DNA from: Coffea arabica
Lineage: Eukaryota > Streptophyta > Magnoliopsida > Gentianales > Rubiaceae
Length of the DNA stretch: 64,000 nt
Direction of reading: 5' to 3'
Assembly: GCF_036785885.1 (NCBI RefSeq)
Contig: NC_092322.1
Span: 18,746,466 to 18,810,465, forward strand
Shown here: piece by piece, positions 34,592 through 46,420 of the stretch
How the letters are laid out: each line of letters opens with the position of its first letter
Numbering within the stretch: position 1 is the first letter of the stretch
Made by a program: the position numbers and the translations under genes
The notes under the pieces: generated by a model
The model's database searches: none
Seen by the model: the letters and a program-made list of their open reading frames with translations, nothing else
Told to the model about the DNA's origin: nothing

Positions 34592-35810
34592 TGATTCGTA
34601 CGTCTATGCGTGGTTTCCTCAGCCGATGTAAATGTGGGAAAATGAATGACGATGATTATAGAAGAAGAGTCGACAAAGATGCTAAAAGAGGAATAAGTTA
34701 ATCACAGTAACATGGGCTCAGTCATTATGACGAGTTTGAGTGTTTTTGTAAATAAGTATCTGACAGGGTGTTGACCCTGTGCCATAATAAATACATATTC
34801 AAAAAAAAATACAAATTTTGTATATAACGGTGAATAGGGTCGAATCCACAGAGACGGGAGATAATTCGTTTCTTCTAGAGTCCGAGGTATGGGGGGTTTT
34901 AGAGAATATAAAATAATTAATTAACCAACTAATGAAACAACTAATGAAAATAACAGGAATTAATCAATAATCAATACGACTCTAGCCAAAGATGCAACTT
35001 TTCAGACACGATCCATTCAACTGATTATCGATGCAAAGACAATTCAATTACTCATTAATAGATTGGTTATAATTGTCATACACACGATAAACAGCCAGTC
35101 TTTCCTTACTTTTTCAATAGTCAAGGTACAACTATTAACTATTTCCCTAACCAAGAAATAACCCTAGGTACGACCATAGAATTTAATTTCTCGATTGCAA
35201 TAAGAATTAGAAAAACCCAACCCTAACTAACAAACACGTTATAAGGGTTTGTTTAAATTAGATCATACGTTTCCCTAACATGAAACCAATCACGATAGTC
35301 GCCATTGGTGTTAATCGATTAAACAATTACGGATTCAATCAATTAATCTGACGGTAGTGTACTAGGTTAATTCGAATATCGGAGCCTTGACATTCAAATA
35401 ACATAACAATCATAAGAAGTTAAATCAGAAAACGTACAAATACCAATGAATAAAAGAAATAAGTAAAATAATTCGATCTCACAGATGTTTGGAATCGAGT
35501 TCTCAAATTGACCTTCGACTAGAAAAAGAGAATTTAGCTCCCCATCATGGAGAAGAAGAGAATGTTTCTCATTGTCTCTTGCAGCCTAAAAGAAGGAAAA
35601 GAATACGACTACTAGTTTGTCGGCCTCCTTTTTTCTTCCCTAAGAAGTAATAATCAAACAGGAGCCGGCCTTTTCTTTTCGTATTTTCTAGTTTCCAAAA
35701 TACATTGAACTTCCTCCCTAATCGGAAATAATGTCCAATACAAATAGGGAAATTCTAGTCGCTATAAAATTCGGAACTTGATTTGGATTGGAAAACTGCC
35801 TAATATAAAT
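34592..35810. repeat. 1.2-kb direct repeat R1
   Basis: Collinear with 43486-44705, starting TGATTCGTACGTCTATGCG and ending near AATATAAAT. It contains an LTR-like phrase, TGTTGACCCTGTGC followed by AATAAATAC and GTCGAATCCACAG, as in some Ty3/gypsy LTRs. No primer site or polypurine tract adjoins it. The stop codon of the Ulp1-like frame (35800-35802) lies inside its inner edge. Confidence 0.8.
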
Positions 35811-36835
35811 CTCGCCATTCATATTGGTGGCTCGGGAAGTGCAACACGAAGAAAATATAATCGAACCCCAGCACGCCTTTCACCACCACTGCCCTCATTG
35901 CTGCGTTGCATTCGGAGAGGAACATGTTAATGGCTATCTTGAATTGCTCTTGGCTTGACATCAACTGTAGTGACATAAATAGTGCGTTAATGTTTTGAAA
36001 GGCAACGGATGAGACATTTGTATAAGGTGCAGTTATTGTTGTGTCAAACCTCAAGATTCAATCCCGGATGAAACTCATTAATGTGTTCCATGAATTTCAT
36101 GACGTATAGTCCGTAGTCAAACCTGAAACAAAGTAAGCAATGGGTTAGGGAGGTTGGATTGGAAAATCATATGAAGTGTAAGGTTAGAGTCGTAACGTGT
36201 TGGTTTGACGAGAACACCACGCTACCCTTTCAATGGGAAATTGCCATACGTTCTGCTTGTATTGTGGTCCAAAATCGAATAACAAAGCCTCGTGAATTCT
36301 GCGCAGCTACATGGAGTGAAAGCAAGAAAAAACGATTACGATCTTATCTGCTGGCTTATAAGTAAACATATGTACAGATTACATTAGTTGGGGTGGGCTG
36401 GAGAAAGAGCAAAGGCAGGACTTATGATGTCTGACTAAACTTAACCCGTATCAGATGGCTTGAAAGTGAAGAGGTACATTTTAATGTCAAACAATACTAT
36501 GTTGGGATGGGTGAGTGGATGAGTGCTGACAAACTGACCACTAATCTTGTAATTGCCTCATGACCAGTATTTTATTCTTCATCAGGCAAACTGTCATATA
36601 TAAGTACTTTGTCCTCGGTCATGTCTACAATGCAGAGGAACCAGTGCTCACATCGATGGTTCATTGGGACACAAATCTGAAAGCCACGAATGCAAGAAAC
36701 AAACATGTTATGATTACACCATACAGACAATCGTATGTGAAAGTATCAAATCTGCTGTAACTCAAGAACCATCCAATAGAGAGAACAAATGGCTATGCCA
36801 CTTGTACACCATTCTTTGCTGCAGGCATACACAGG

Positions 36836-39617
36836 TCCGCCAAAACGATGCCTCTGTTATGTAGTCCGTATACAATGTCTCGGCAGCCACATTGGTTGAC
36901 AATACCAGGTACTATTTAGCGGAAAGAAAATGTCAGTTAATGAGATAAGGTAGAAACAATATTTGGGTGGGTGGACATGCCTTACGTAAATTTAATGGAT
37001 ATGCTATTCATGTATGCTTCAAAACAGACTAGATGGTGACACATGCTTATTACACACACTTGAAGGCTGACTAGGTAGAATGTCGAACAGCATATGCACA
37101 ACATAAGACGCACAATTGACTCTACAAATAAATGTGCTAGGTAACGAATACTTGGATAAGCAGGAAGTTTAAGTACACCCAAAACATGTTCATGCATATG
37201 TTCAATAACTGATGTCCGTATAACCTAACTTATGCAAATACAACAAAAAAAATGGCTTATGCGTACCTGGACAACTGCAGGGAGAAACTATGTTGCTGCC
37301 GTGACAAATAGGTTGAGTCGCCGAAATCGACAAGTTAGCCAAATAGCATAATAGTTGATGACCTGCAGCACATCATGAGTGATGTAATTCAGTTTTGTTG
37401 TAATTAGCACACATATTAGTTGGACCGCGTTTTAAGTTAGGAGGTACTAATTAGCATGATACCTCAGAATTTATCCAAATTCTAGGAGATAGACTCATTA
37501 GATAGTCTCGACATGCAATTTAACCTAACATGAGGAGCAGCGTTTCACTGCATGTTACAATAGGAACGCGTGAGCATGTGTACGTATGAAAATAATGGTA
37601 CACGAAAGCAACAATAATACCTTTGCATATGTCGGCTGTGAAAGATGAAGTCAACGACTTGGGCAAACGTGTGAAGTGGTAAGTATCCGCAATCCACTCC
37701 ATTGTTGTCCTATGATTGGTGCGGCAGAAGACAACGGTGGGGACAATAACACGTAAGACAGGAGTTATTATGAAGTATTCAGTCCATAAACAATTATACA
37801 CATACAAATAGCTATCAATTACTCCAATCTTGAATATTTGGTTAAGCGATGATGCTTTTGGTTGCGAGGGTGGATTCACTCCACGAAACTTACCCTGCAC
37901 ATTGTGAACATGTTAACATAATGTACGTCATCTGTCACACAGACGCGTACGTGCACATCATAGTTATGAATTACACCGATGGGGATAAGGGATTTGGGGT
38001 ATATGTCAAGCACAGTAATGTGTGCAAGCACAGACACTATATAACAGCCACCTTTCGCCAACACCGCGCTGATGTTTGTAGCTTACCTTTTAGCTTACAG
38101 GTTGCTGACCTTTTCAAATCTTTACACTTCTTTATTCCAACGGGCCAAAGTTTTTTGAAGGCTGTGGACGACATTTGAGAGTTCTCCCTCGACGCAATTG
38201 AGAATTGCATCAATTGGTGCAGCAGATGAGGGTTATAGTGTTTTCATGCACCGAGGTTTCGTACCATTGGTAATATTCACATTACTATACTTTATCGGGG
38301 AGGTTATATCATTTGATTGACCACTGTCGGAATCTCGAATGTGTAAAGGGTTTAGCCTATGTCCAGAGTCCTGTACATCTGCATATTGAGGCTGGTATCC
38401 GCCACCAGACGACGACAGTTGAACAATAGAAGTGGCGTTCAGTTTGGCCAGATTTGCAGAACGGTTGGCACACCCTTGGTGGGAGGAGGTGCGCATCACC
38501 TCTGCGTCGACACCTAATTGTAGTGTCGCCCTCTACTACACAAGTCCTTTCATCCTCTCTCACCAATGCTTCCCTCACCAAATCTAATGATCGTCCCATG
38601 CTGCTCATCGTTTCCTTACAGCAATTAGGTGCGCTTTCAACTCGTTGTTACTTTTCTCAAGAAGAGTGAGCCTACGGTCAATCGACGGAGGAGGTTGAAC
38701 AGTAGTTGAACATTCTTCACATTCCGCATGTGTCTTTACGGTCAATTTTACCTGACAGAAAATCAATTAATCCCATGCAACACGGTGGTTTAACAAAAGA
38801 GTTGGGTAACTTTAAACCAGTACTTCGATAACTATTTACCCACCCACACAAACATAGCGTCTGCTTACCGGGTAATTCATCTGTCCGTCAAAGACGCTGA
38901 CAGACTTCAACCTTGCCATGCCCAAATCAATGTTAGCCTGCTGCCACTGCCTAATCCATGGGATTGCAGCAATATCTTTGGACTGCAAACGATCATCTCT
39001 CAAGCCAAATTGACCAAAGTACATTATCTACAAACATGCACGTATCAGCTGTAATCATTATCTCACCAATTATTATGCTTCAATGTAGTTCATGACGACG
39101 ACATAAGTCGTACCACTCACCACAAGAAGCGTCACACATCCAGACACCTCGCGTACTGCTAAGGCATGTGCTGTTCTTATCCCGAACATTAGTTTATAAA
39201 ATATAAATTTGCTCCAGTCGTACTCTGCCAATTCTCCTGCCCGCGCAACAAACGACGCAAACTCCCTATAAAAATCGTCACTTTCCTCAGGGCATAGTAG
39301 GTTGTACATCAAAAGTAGAAAGAATTTAACCCTGAATTCTGTGCCCCAACTTTGAAGATTCTGAAGGCTTCGATGCACTTTGCTGTACACAATACATCTT
39401 TCTATAACTGGGATGTGGAACTCATCTTCAACTGCCGCACTAATGCCTGTACTACGTAAATCATTGGATACGTCTCTACTGCCTTGTGTGACTCCAAAAC
39501 ATGCCGCAACATCTGATGCAGTGACTGACACAAAATAGCCCTGGATACTCACACAACCACTTTTGGTGTTGAAACTGTTAATAATCCATAACAACATTTG
39601 TGGATCCAGCGTAAAAG
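36836..39617 (-). repeat. Tandem unit 1 of the Ulp1-like exon array (2782 bp)
   Basis: Starts at CCGCCAAAACGATGCC and recurs 2782 bp later. It carries frames for the DUF1985-like module (39073-39597, 174 aa), a middle exon (38836-39024), a spacer exon (38233-38499) and the VIDSYLYVY segment (37520-37900). Confidence 0.85.
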
Positions 39618-42399
39618 GCCCGCCAAAACGATGCCTCTGTTAGGTAGTCCGTATACAATGTCTCGGCAGCCACATTGGTTAACAATACCAGGTGCTATTT
39701 AGCTGAAGAAAATGTCAGTTAATGAGATAAAGTAGAAACAATATTTGGATGGGTGAACATGCCTTACGTAAACTTAATGGATATGCTATTCATTTATGCT
39801 TCAAAACAGACTAGATGGTGACACATGCTTATTACACACACTTGAAGGCTGACTAGGTGGAATGTCGAACAGCATATGCACAACATAAGACGCACAATTG
39901 ACTCTGCAATTAAATGTGCTAGGTAACGAATACTTGGGTAAGCAGGAAGTTTAAATACACCCAAAACATGTTCATGCATATGTTCAATAACTGACGTCTG
40001 TATAACCTAACTTATGCAAATACAACCAAAAAAATGGCTCATGCGTACCTGGACAACTGCAGGGAGAAACTATGTTACTGCCGTGACAAATAGGTTGAGT
40101 CGCCGAAATCGACAAGTTAGCCAAATAGCATAATAGTCGATGACCTGCAGCACATTATGAGTAATGTAATTCAGTTTTGTTGTAATTAGCACACATATTA
40201 GTTGGACCGCATTTCAAGTTAGGAGATACTAATTAGCATGATACCTCAGAACTTATCCAAATTCTAGGAGATAGACTCATTAGATAGTCTCGACATGCAA
40301 TTTAACCTAACATGAGGAGCAGCGTTTCACTGCATGTTACAATAGGAACGCTTGAGCATGTGTACGTATGAAAATAATGGTACACGAAAGCAACAATAAT
40401 ACCTTTGCATATGTCGGCTGTGGAAGATGAAGTCAACGACTTGGGCAAACGTGTGAAGTGATAAATATCCGCAATCCACTCCATTGTTGTCCTATAATTG
40501 GTGCAGCAGAAGACAACGGTGGGGACAATAACACGTAAGACAGGAATTATTGTGAAGTATTCAGTCCACAAACAATTATACACATACAAATAGCTATCAA
40601 TTACTCCAGTCTTGAATATTTGGTTAAGCGATGATACTTTTGGTTGCGAGGGTGGACTCACTCCACGAAACTTACCCTGCACATTATGAACACGTTAGCA
40701 TAATGTACGCCATCTGTCACACAGACGCGTACGTGCACATCATAATTATGAATTACACCGATGGGGATAAGGGATTTGGGGTATATGTCAAGCACAGTAA
40801 CGTGTGCAAGCACAGACACTATATAACAGCCACCTTTTGCCAACGCCGCGCTAATATTTGCCGCTTACCTTTTAGCTTACAGGTTGCTGACCTTTTCAAA
40901 CCTTTACATTTCTTTATTCTAACGGGCCGAAATTTTTTGAAGGCTGTGGACGACATTTGAGAGTTCTCCCTCGACGCAATTGAGAATTGCATTAATTGGT
41001 ACAACAGATGAGGGTTATAGTGCTTTCATGCACCCAAGTTTCGTACCATTGGTAACGTTCACATTACTATCCTTTATCGGGGATGTTATATCATTTGATT
41101 GACCACTGTCGTAATCTCGAATGTGTAAAGTGTTTAGCCTATGTCCAAAGTCCTGCACATCTGCATATTGAGGTTGGTATCCGCCACCAGATGACGACAG
41201 TTGAACAACAGAAGTGACGTTCAGTTTGGCCAGATTTGCAGCACGGTTGGCACACCCTTGGTGGGAGGAGGTGCGCATCACCTCTGCGTCAACACCTAAT
41301 TGTAGTGTCGTCCTCTACTACACAAGTCCTTTCATACTCTCTCACCAATGCTTCCCTCATCAAATCTAATGATCGCCCCATGCTGCTCATCGTTTCCTTA
41401 CAGCAATTAGGTGCGCTTTCAACTCGTTGTTGCTTTTCTCAAGAAGAGTGAGCCTACGGTCAATCGACGGAGGAGGTTGAACAGCAGTTGAACATTCTTC
41501 ACGTTCCGCATGTGTATTTACGGTCAATTTTACCTGCCAGAAAATCAATTAATCCCTTGCAACACGGTGGTTTACCAAAAGAGTTGGGTAACTTTAAACC
41601 AGTATTTCGATAACTATTTACCCACCCACACAAACATAGCGTCTGCTTACCGGGTAATTCATCTGTCCGTCAAAGACGCTGACAGACTTCAATCTTGTCA
41701 TGCCCAAATCAATGTTAGCCTGCTGCCACTGCCTAATCCATGGGATTGCAGCAACATCTTTGGACTGCAAACGATCATCTCCCAAGCCAAACTGACCAAA
41801 GTACATTATCTACAAACAAGCACGTATCAGCTGTAATCATTACCTCATCAATTATTATGCTGCAATGTAGTTCATGACGACGACATAAGTCGTACCACTC
41901 ACCACAAGAAGCGTCACACATCCAGACACCTCGCGTACTGCTAAGGTCTGTGCTGTCCTTATCCCGAACATGAGTTTATCAAATACAAATTTACTCCAAT
42001 CGTACTCTGCCAATTCCCCTGCGCGTGCAACAAATGACGTAAACTCCCTATAGAAACCGTCATTTTCCCCAAGGCATTGTAGGTTGTACATCAAAAGTAG
42101 AAAAAATTTAACCCTGAATTCTGTGCCGCAACTTTGAAGATTCTGAAGGTTTCGATGCACTTTGCTGTACACAATACATCCTTCTATAACTGGGATGTGG
42201 AGCTCATTTTCAACTGCCGCACTAATGCCTGTGCTACGTAAACCATTGGATACGTCTCTACTGCCTTGTGGGACTCCAAAATATGCCGCAACATCTGATG
42301 CTGTGACTGGCACAAAATAGCCCTGGATACTCACACAACCACTTTCGGTGTTGAAACTGTTAATAATCCATGACAACATTTGTGGATCCAGCGTAAAAG
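39618..42399 (-). repeat. Tandem unit 2 of the Ulp1-like exon array
   Basis: Same length and order as unit 1, with frames 41855-42379 (174 aa), 41618-41806, 41015-41281 and 40302-40682 (126 aa). Frame lengths of the two largest exons are conserved between units despite many substitutions. Confidence 0.85.
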
Positions 42400-42842
42400 G
42401 TCCGCCAAAACGATGCCTCTGTTAGGTAGTCCGTATACAATGTCTCGGCAGCCACATTGGTTGACAATACCAGGTGCTATTTAGCGGAAGAAAATGTCAG
42501 TTAATGAGATAAGGTAGAAACAATATTTGGATGGGTGAACATGCCTTACGTAAACTTAATGGATATGCTATTCATTTATGCTTCAAAACAGACTAGATGG
42601 TGACGCATGCTTATTACACACACTTGAAGGCTGACTAGGAGGAATGTCGAACAGCATATGCACAACATAAGACGCACAATTGACTCTGCAAATAAATGTG
42701 CTAGGTAACAAATACTTGGGTAAGCAGGAAGTTTAAGTACACCCAAAACATGTTCATGCATATGTTCAATAACTGACGTCCGTATAACCTAACTTATGCA
42801 AATACAAAAAAAAAAAAAAGGCTTATGCGTACCTGGACAACT
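42400..42842 (-). repeat. Tandem unit 3, internally deleted
   Basis: Follows unit 2 for about 440 bp and then jumps at ACAACTG from the position equivalent to 37287 to the position equivalent to about 39580 of unit 1. Beyond it the unduplicated 5' exons begin. Confidence 0.8.
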
Positions 42843-43485
42843 GTTAATAATCCATGACAACATTTGTGGATCCAGCGTAAAAGGCATAAGTTCAAGAATG
42901 CCAGTGAAACCACAGCCACATACAACTTGTCTTTGGTCCATTGTCAGCCACTCAATCATTTTCTTCACATTCATCAAATTCGTTGGACTTGTTAACGTAC
43001 TTTCCTGCAAGAATCCATGGCTAAGGAAGTTAGTACATGCAAAGTGGCGACGCATGGTAGCTTTCAAAACATATGCATAAGCTGCAAACACTGGGCGCTA
43101 TATACCTACTTAACTCACCTGCACTACTTTTGACTTATGAGGAATGCCAATTGCGATTGTTAGATATTCCTCTCATCGGACTACGCCTCAACAAGTAGGC
43201 AAGATCCATTGACACACCAGCGCCACCTTCGACAGTCCCTGAGCAATTTTCCCCCTCTGTGCACCGTAATAGAGTTGTGGATGAGTTGGAGTAAAGGGAC
43301 AGCAGCACCTTCCAGTCCATACTCCCATCTTCGTCGTCCCTGCATTTTACGGTTGCACAAGTGGACAAGATCCATAAGATGCAAGCCGCAATTGGAAAAA
43401 CATGCTGTAATGAACACAATGCCTCCAGATGCAAAAACATTTTATCCCCTACACAGGAACCCCCAAAACAAGAACCCTACCAAAA

Positions 43486-44705
43486 TGATTGGTACGTCTA
43501 TGCGTGGTTTCTTCAGCCGATGTAAATGTGGGAAAATGGATGACGATGATGATAGAAGAAGAGCCGACAAGGATGCTAAAAGAGGAATAAGTTAATTTAC
43601 AGTAACATGGGTTCAGTCATTATGACGAGCTTGGGTGTTTTTGTAAATAAATATCTGATAGGGTGTCGATCCTGTGCAATAATAAATACCTACTTGAAAA
43701 AAATATAAATTTTGAATATAGCAATGAGTAGAGTCGAATCCACAGGGACGGACGATAATTCGTTTCTTCTAAAGCCCAAAGTATGGGGGTTTTAGAGAAT
43801 ATAAAATAACTAATTAACCAACTAATGAAACAACTAATGGAAATAACAGGAATTAATCAATAACCAATACGACACTAGCCAAAGGTGCAACTTTTCAAAC
43901 ACGGTCCATTCAATTGATTATCAATGCAAAGACAATTCAATTACTCATTAATAGATTGGTTATAGTTGTCATACACACGATAAACAGTCAGACTTTCCTT
44001 ACTTTTTCGATAGTCAAGGTACAACCATTAACTATTTCCCTAACCAAGAAATAACCCTAGGTACGATCATATAATTTAATTTCTCGATTGTAATAAGAAT
44101 TAGAAAAATCCAACCCTAACTAACGAACATGCTATGAGGGTTTGTTTAAGTTAGATCATACGTTTCCCTAATATGAAACCAATCACGGTAGTCGCCACTG
44201 GTGTTAATCGATTAAACAATTACGGATTCAATCAATTAATCTGACGGTAGTTTACTAGGTTAATTCGAATATCGAGCCCTTGACATTCAAATAACATAAC
44301 AATCATAAGAAGTTAAATCAGAAAACGTACAAATACCAATGAATAAAAGAAATAAGTAAAATAATTTGATCTCACAGATGTTTGGAATCGAGTTCTCAAA
44401 TTGACCTTCGACTAGAAAAAGAGAATTTAGATCCCCATCATGGAGAAGAAGAGAATGTTTCTCATTGTCTCTTGCAGCCTAAAAGAAGGCAAAGAATACG
44501 ACTACTAGTCTGTCGGCCTTCTCTTTTCTTCTCTAAGAAGTAGTAATCAAACGGGAGTCGGCCTTTCCTTTTCGTATTTTCTAGTTTCTAAAATACATTG
44601 AACTTCCTTCCTAACCGGAAATGATGTCCAATACAAATAGGGAAGTTCCAGTAGCTATAAAACTCGGAATTTGACTTGGATTGGGAAACTGCCCAATATC
44701 AATTC
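43486..44705. repeat. 1.2-kb direct repeat R2
   Basis: Partner of R1, with perhaps 5-6% differences by eye. Outside it the sequence continues with TCTGGCCTTAAATG and on to CGAACGTATCA near 44742, which might be the true end of an LTR that R1 lacks. Confidence 0.8.
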
Positions 44706-45385
44706 CAATTTTCTGGCCTTAAATGTAGGTCCCGAACGTATCACTATCAATTTAACTGAAAAATTGTCACTTTTAATTACGTTTTGCTCTTTTTTCTATA
44801 ATTAGCACCATTAACCAAATATAAGTAGAATCCGATAGTTAAAACAATATTTGGCTAAAATCAAGGGAAGAATAATTATAAATTTAACAACAAATTATGA
44901 CCTATCAGTATTGAAGCACCAAAAAATAATAGAGAAGAGAAACTATTTTCCTATCAAAGATTTTCTGTGGAAGACTTTTTCCAAAGAAAATATTTTACTC
45001 CCTCCCAAACGGATCCTTAAAGGGTGAATCATTATGAAAAATAAAATACTTAAATCTTGCCCAAGTTAAACTTCAAAAAAAAAGAAAAAAAAGACAAAGA
45101 TGGTTCTTGTTAACAAAAATAAAAAATTAAGTTTTAAATTATTACAAAAAATAAATCAACTAAAACTTGTCCATATTAGCTATTAAACACAGTAATTATG
45201 GAAATTAAGGAAAAGGGGATGGAAAAAAAGAAGAGGGGATTGATTCTTCTTAACAAAAATAAAACATTTAAAGTTGACCAAATAAATTGTGAAATATGTA
45301 AACGTGGCAAAAAAAATAAGGCTTCCACTTGGCTGAATGTGAGAGTAGTCAAGACAATAACTTACCATATAGAGAATTGAATAGC

Positions 45386-46149
45386 AAATTCTTAAATGAT
45401 AGGCATGATATGATATGATAGATGTAGTGAAATTTATCAAAAATGTATTGAATTTTAGAAAGAATGAAAATTATTTAAATTTCAATAATAGTAATACATA
45501 ATCAAACCAAAAAAATAATAATAGAAAAGAATTAAAAAATAGAAAAATTATGAGGTGATTGACAAAAAAACAAAGGTTAGAAAGACATACATAATAAAAA
45601 CTTATATAAAGTAAGAAATCAAAAAATTGATTAAAAGTTGTTATAGTCAAAAAGGTGAAAAAAGTTAAAGAAAATAAATGAATGGAAAAAAAAGATAGAA
45701 TTGATTGTTACTAAAAACAAAATATTTAAAAGCATTGAAAGTTGCTATAGTTAAGAGAGTAAAAAAAAAAAGAAAATAAGTGGATAAGAAAAATAAAAAT
45801 AAAATTGACTGTTGTCAAAAGTAAAATATTTAGAAGCTACTTGAATAAAAAAAATTAAATTTGACCACACGATGAAAAGATAGCGAGTCCACTTGATAGA
45901 AGATTAGAATAACTAACTCAACAACTTACCAAATTGGGAATTTGAACAGCTTTTTATTATGTATATATATGACATATGAATTGCAGTCATCAAATTATGA
46001 GTTTTAGTCCATGGTTCACAAGCATTAGTCCCTCACAGTTGGTGAAGGAAGCTCAAATAATGGTTTTGTTGGATAAAACTGTACATAAGATCACAAAATA
46101 CTCTAGTGTGCAATCATTGATTGAAAACACTAGCCTTGAGCCCTTTACT
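45386..46149. other. Intergenic, partial relatives of the 1.74-kb unit
   Basis: A-rich DNA with repeated TTGATTGTTACTAAAAACAAAATATTTAAAAG-type words (near 45695 and 45805). No gene. Confidence 0.45.
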
Positions 46150-46420
46150 GCAATTTGTTAGATCCTCCAAGATTTGTTGTTCGCGAAAAGTAAAAAAAGA
46201 TTGCTTCCTCGTCTAGAAGGGCTTCCAACTATTGGAAGTCTACAACTGTTAGGGAAGATTCCTCACCACGATTTGTGCTAATCAGGTAATAACTGTGGCC
46301 CTACAATTTAAATTTTTTTCATCCCCTGAAGTGGCTAAAAAGTCCCTCAGGAGTCGAGGAGTTAATAATCAATGCTAGTTTTTCATTACTAGCAGGCCTT
46401 AGCATGAAGGTTCTTGCTAC
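46150..46420 (+). pseudogene. P450 N-terminal fragment, opposite strand to the intact gene
   Basis: 46189-46275 translates to KKRLLPRLEGLPTIGSLQ followed by LLGKIPHHDL. This is the proline-rich hinge and first helix region seen in the neighbouring P450 ([27 protein letters not shown]). About 50 bases later SSPEVAKKSLR and then SRP recall its [11 protein letters not shown] and SRPP. In-frame stops separate the pieces and no heme-binding end follows. It is a decayed partial copy about 350 bp beyond the P450 stop, in inverted orientation. Confidence 0.65.

Larger units (their letters stand above)
35800..43440 (-). pseudogene. Ulp1/C48 cysteine-protease-like transposon gene, multi-exon, rearranged
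   Basis: Minus-strand gene of the TE-borne Ulp1 type (deSUMOylase-like peptidases). Exon a ends at 43119 (CAG/GTGAGT). Exon b starts at 43004 (TTGCAG/GAA) and reads KKMIEWLTMDQRQVV, CGCGFTGILEL, LDPQMLSWIINS. The N-terminal DUF1985-like module continues as GYFVPVTASDVAAYFG, and a VIDSYLYVYNCLW segment matches the VIDxYL start of C48 domains. The catalytic end is unique: EHWFLCIVD (His at 36644-36646), IYDSLPDEE (Asp at 36593-36595), then after a CAG acceptor FDYGLYVMKFMEH, where the catalytic Cys of DCG is Tyr (36113-36115). The final exon ends at 35800. Amplified middle exons, the lost Cys and a frame slip near 36060 argue against a working protease. Confidence 0.7.
34207..45016 (-). mobile_element. 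10.8-kb TIR element with PIF/Harbinger-like ends carrying a Ulp1-like gene
   Basis: The left end begins GGGTCTATTTGTTAGGATTG. The right end, read inward, begins GGATCCGTTTGGGAGGGAGT. Both continue into A-rich sequence and TTTTCT..GGAAAA, about 70% alike over 40 bp. The flanks are TTA (34204-34206 and 45017-45019), and sister copy 1 of the tandem duplication has a single TTA at the matching place. GG(G/A)TC..TTTG ends with a TTA duplication are typical of PIF/Harbinger and Tourist-type elements. I see no Harbinger transposase or Myb-like protein. The cargo is a minus-strand Ulp1/C48-like gene with an internal tandem array, framed by two 1.2-kb direct repeats. An alternative is a short Tourist-like element later filled by other DNA. 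Confidence 0.65.
31432..45385 (+). repeat. 1.74-kb tandem duplication, copy 2, split by two insertions
   Basis: Head-to-tail with copy 1. The matching pieces are about 31432-32608, 33964-34206 and 45017-45385. They are separated by a LINE (32609-33963) and a 10.8-kb TIR element (34207-45016). Their summed length is about 1.78 kb, equal to copy 1 within small indels. Confidence 0.85.

Noticed and set aside
43209..43595. 128-codon plus-strand frame over the Ulp1 5' exon
   Set aside because: It lies opposite the minus-strand exon that has a good splice donor at 43119, and it crosses into R2. It is a shadow frame.
34592..44705. R1 and R2 considered as LTRs of an ordinary retrotransposon
   Set aside because: No primer site, polypurine tract or flanking duplication, and the interior gene has introns. 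Kept only as direct repeats.
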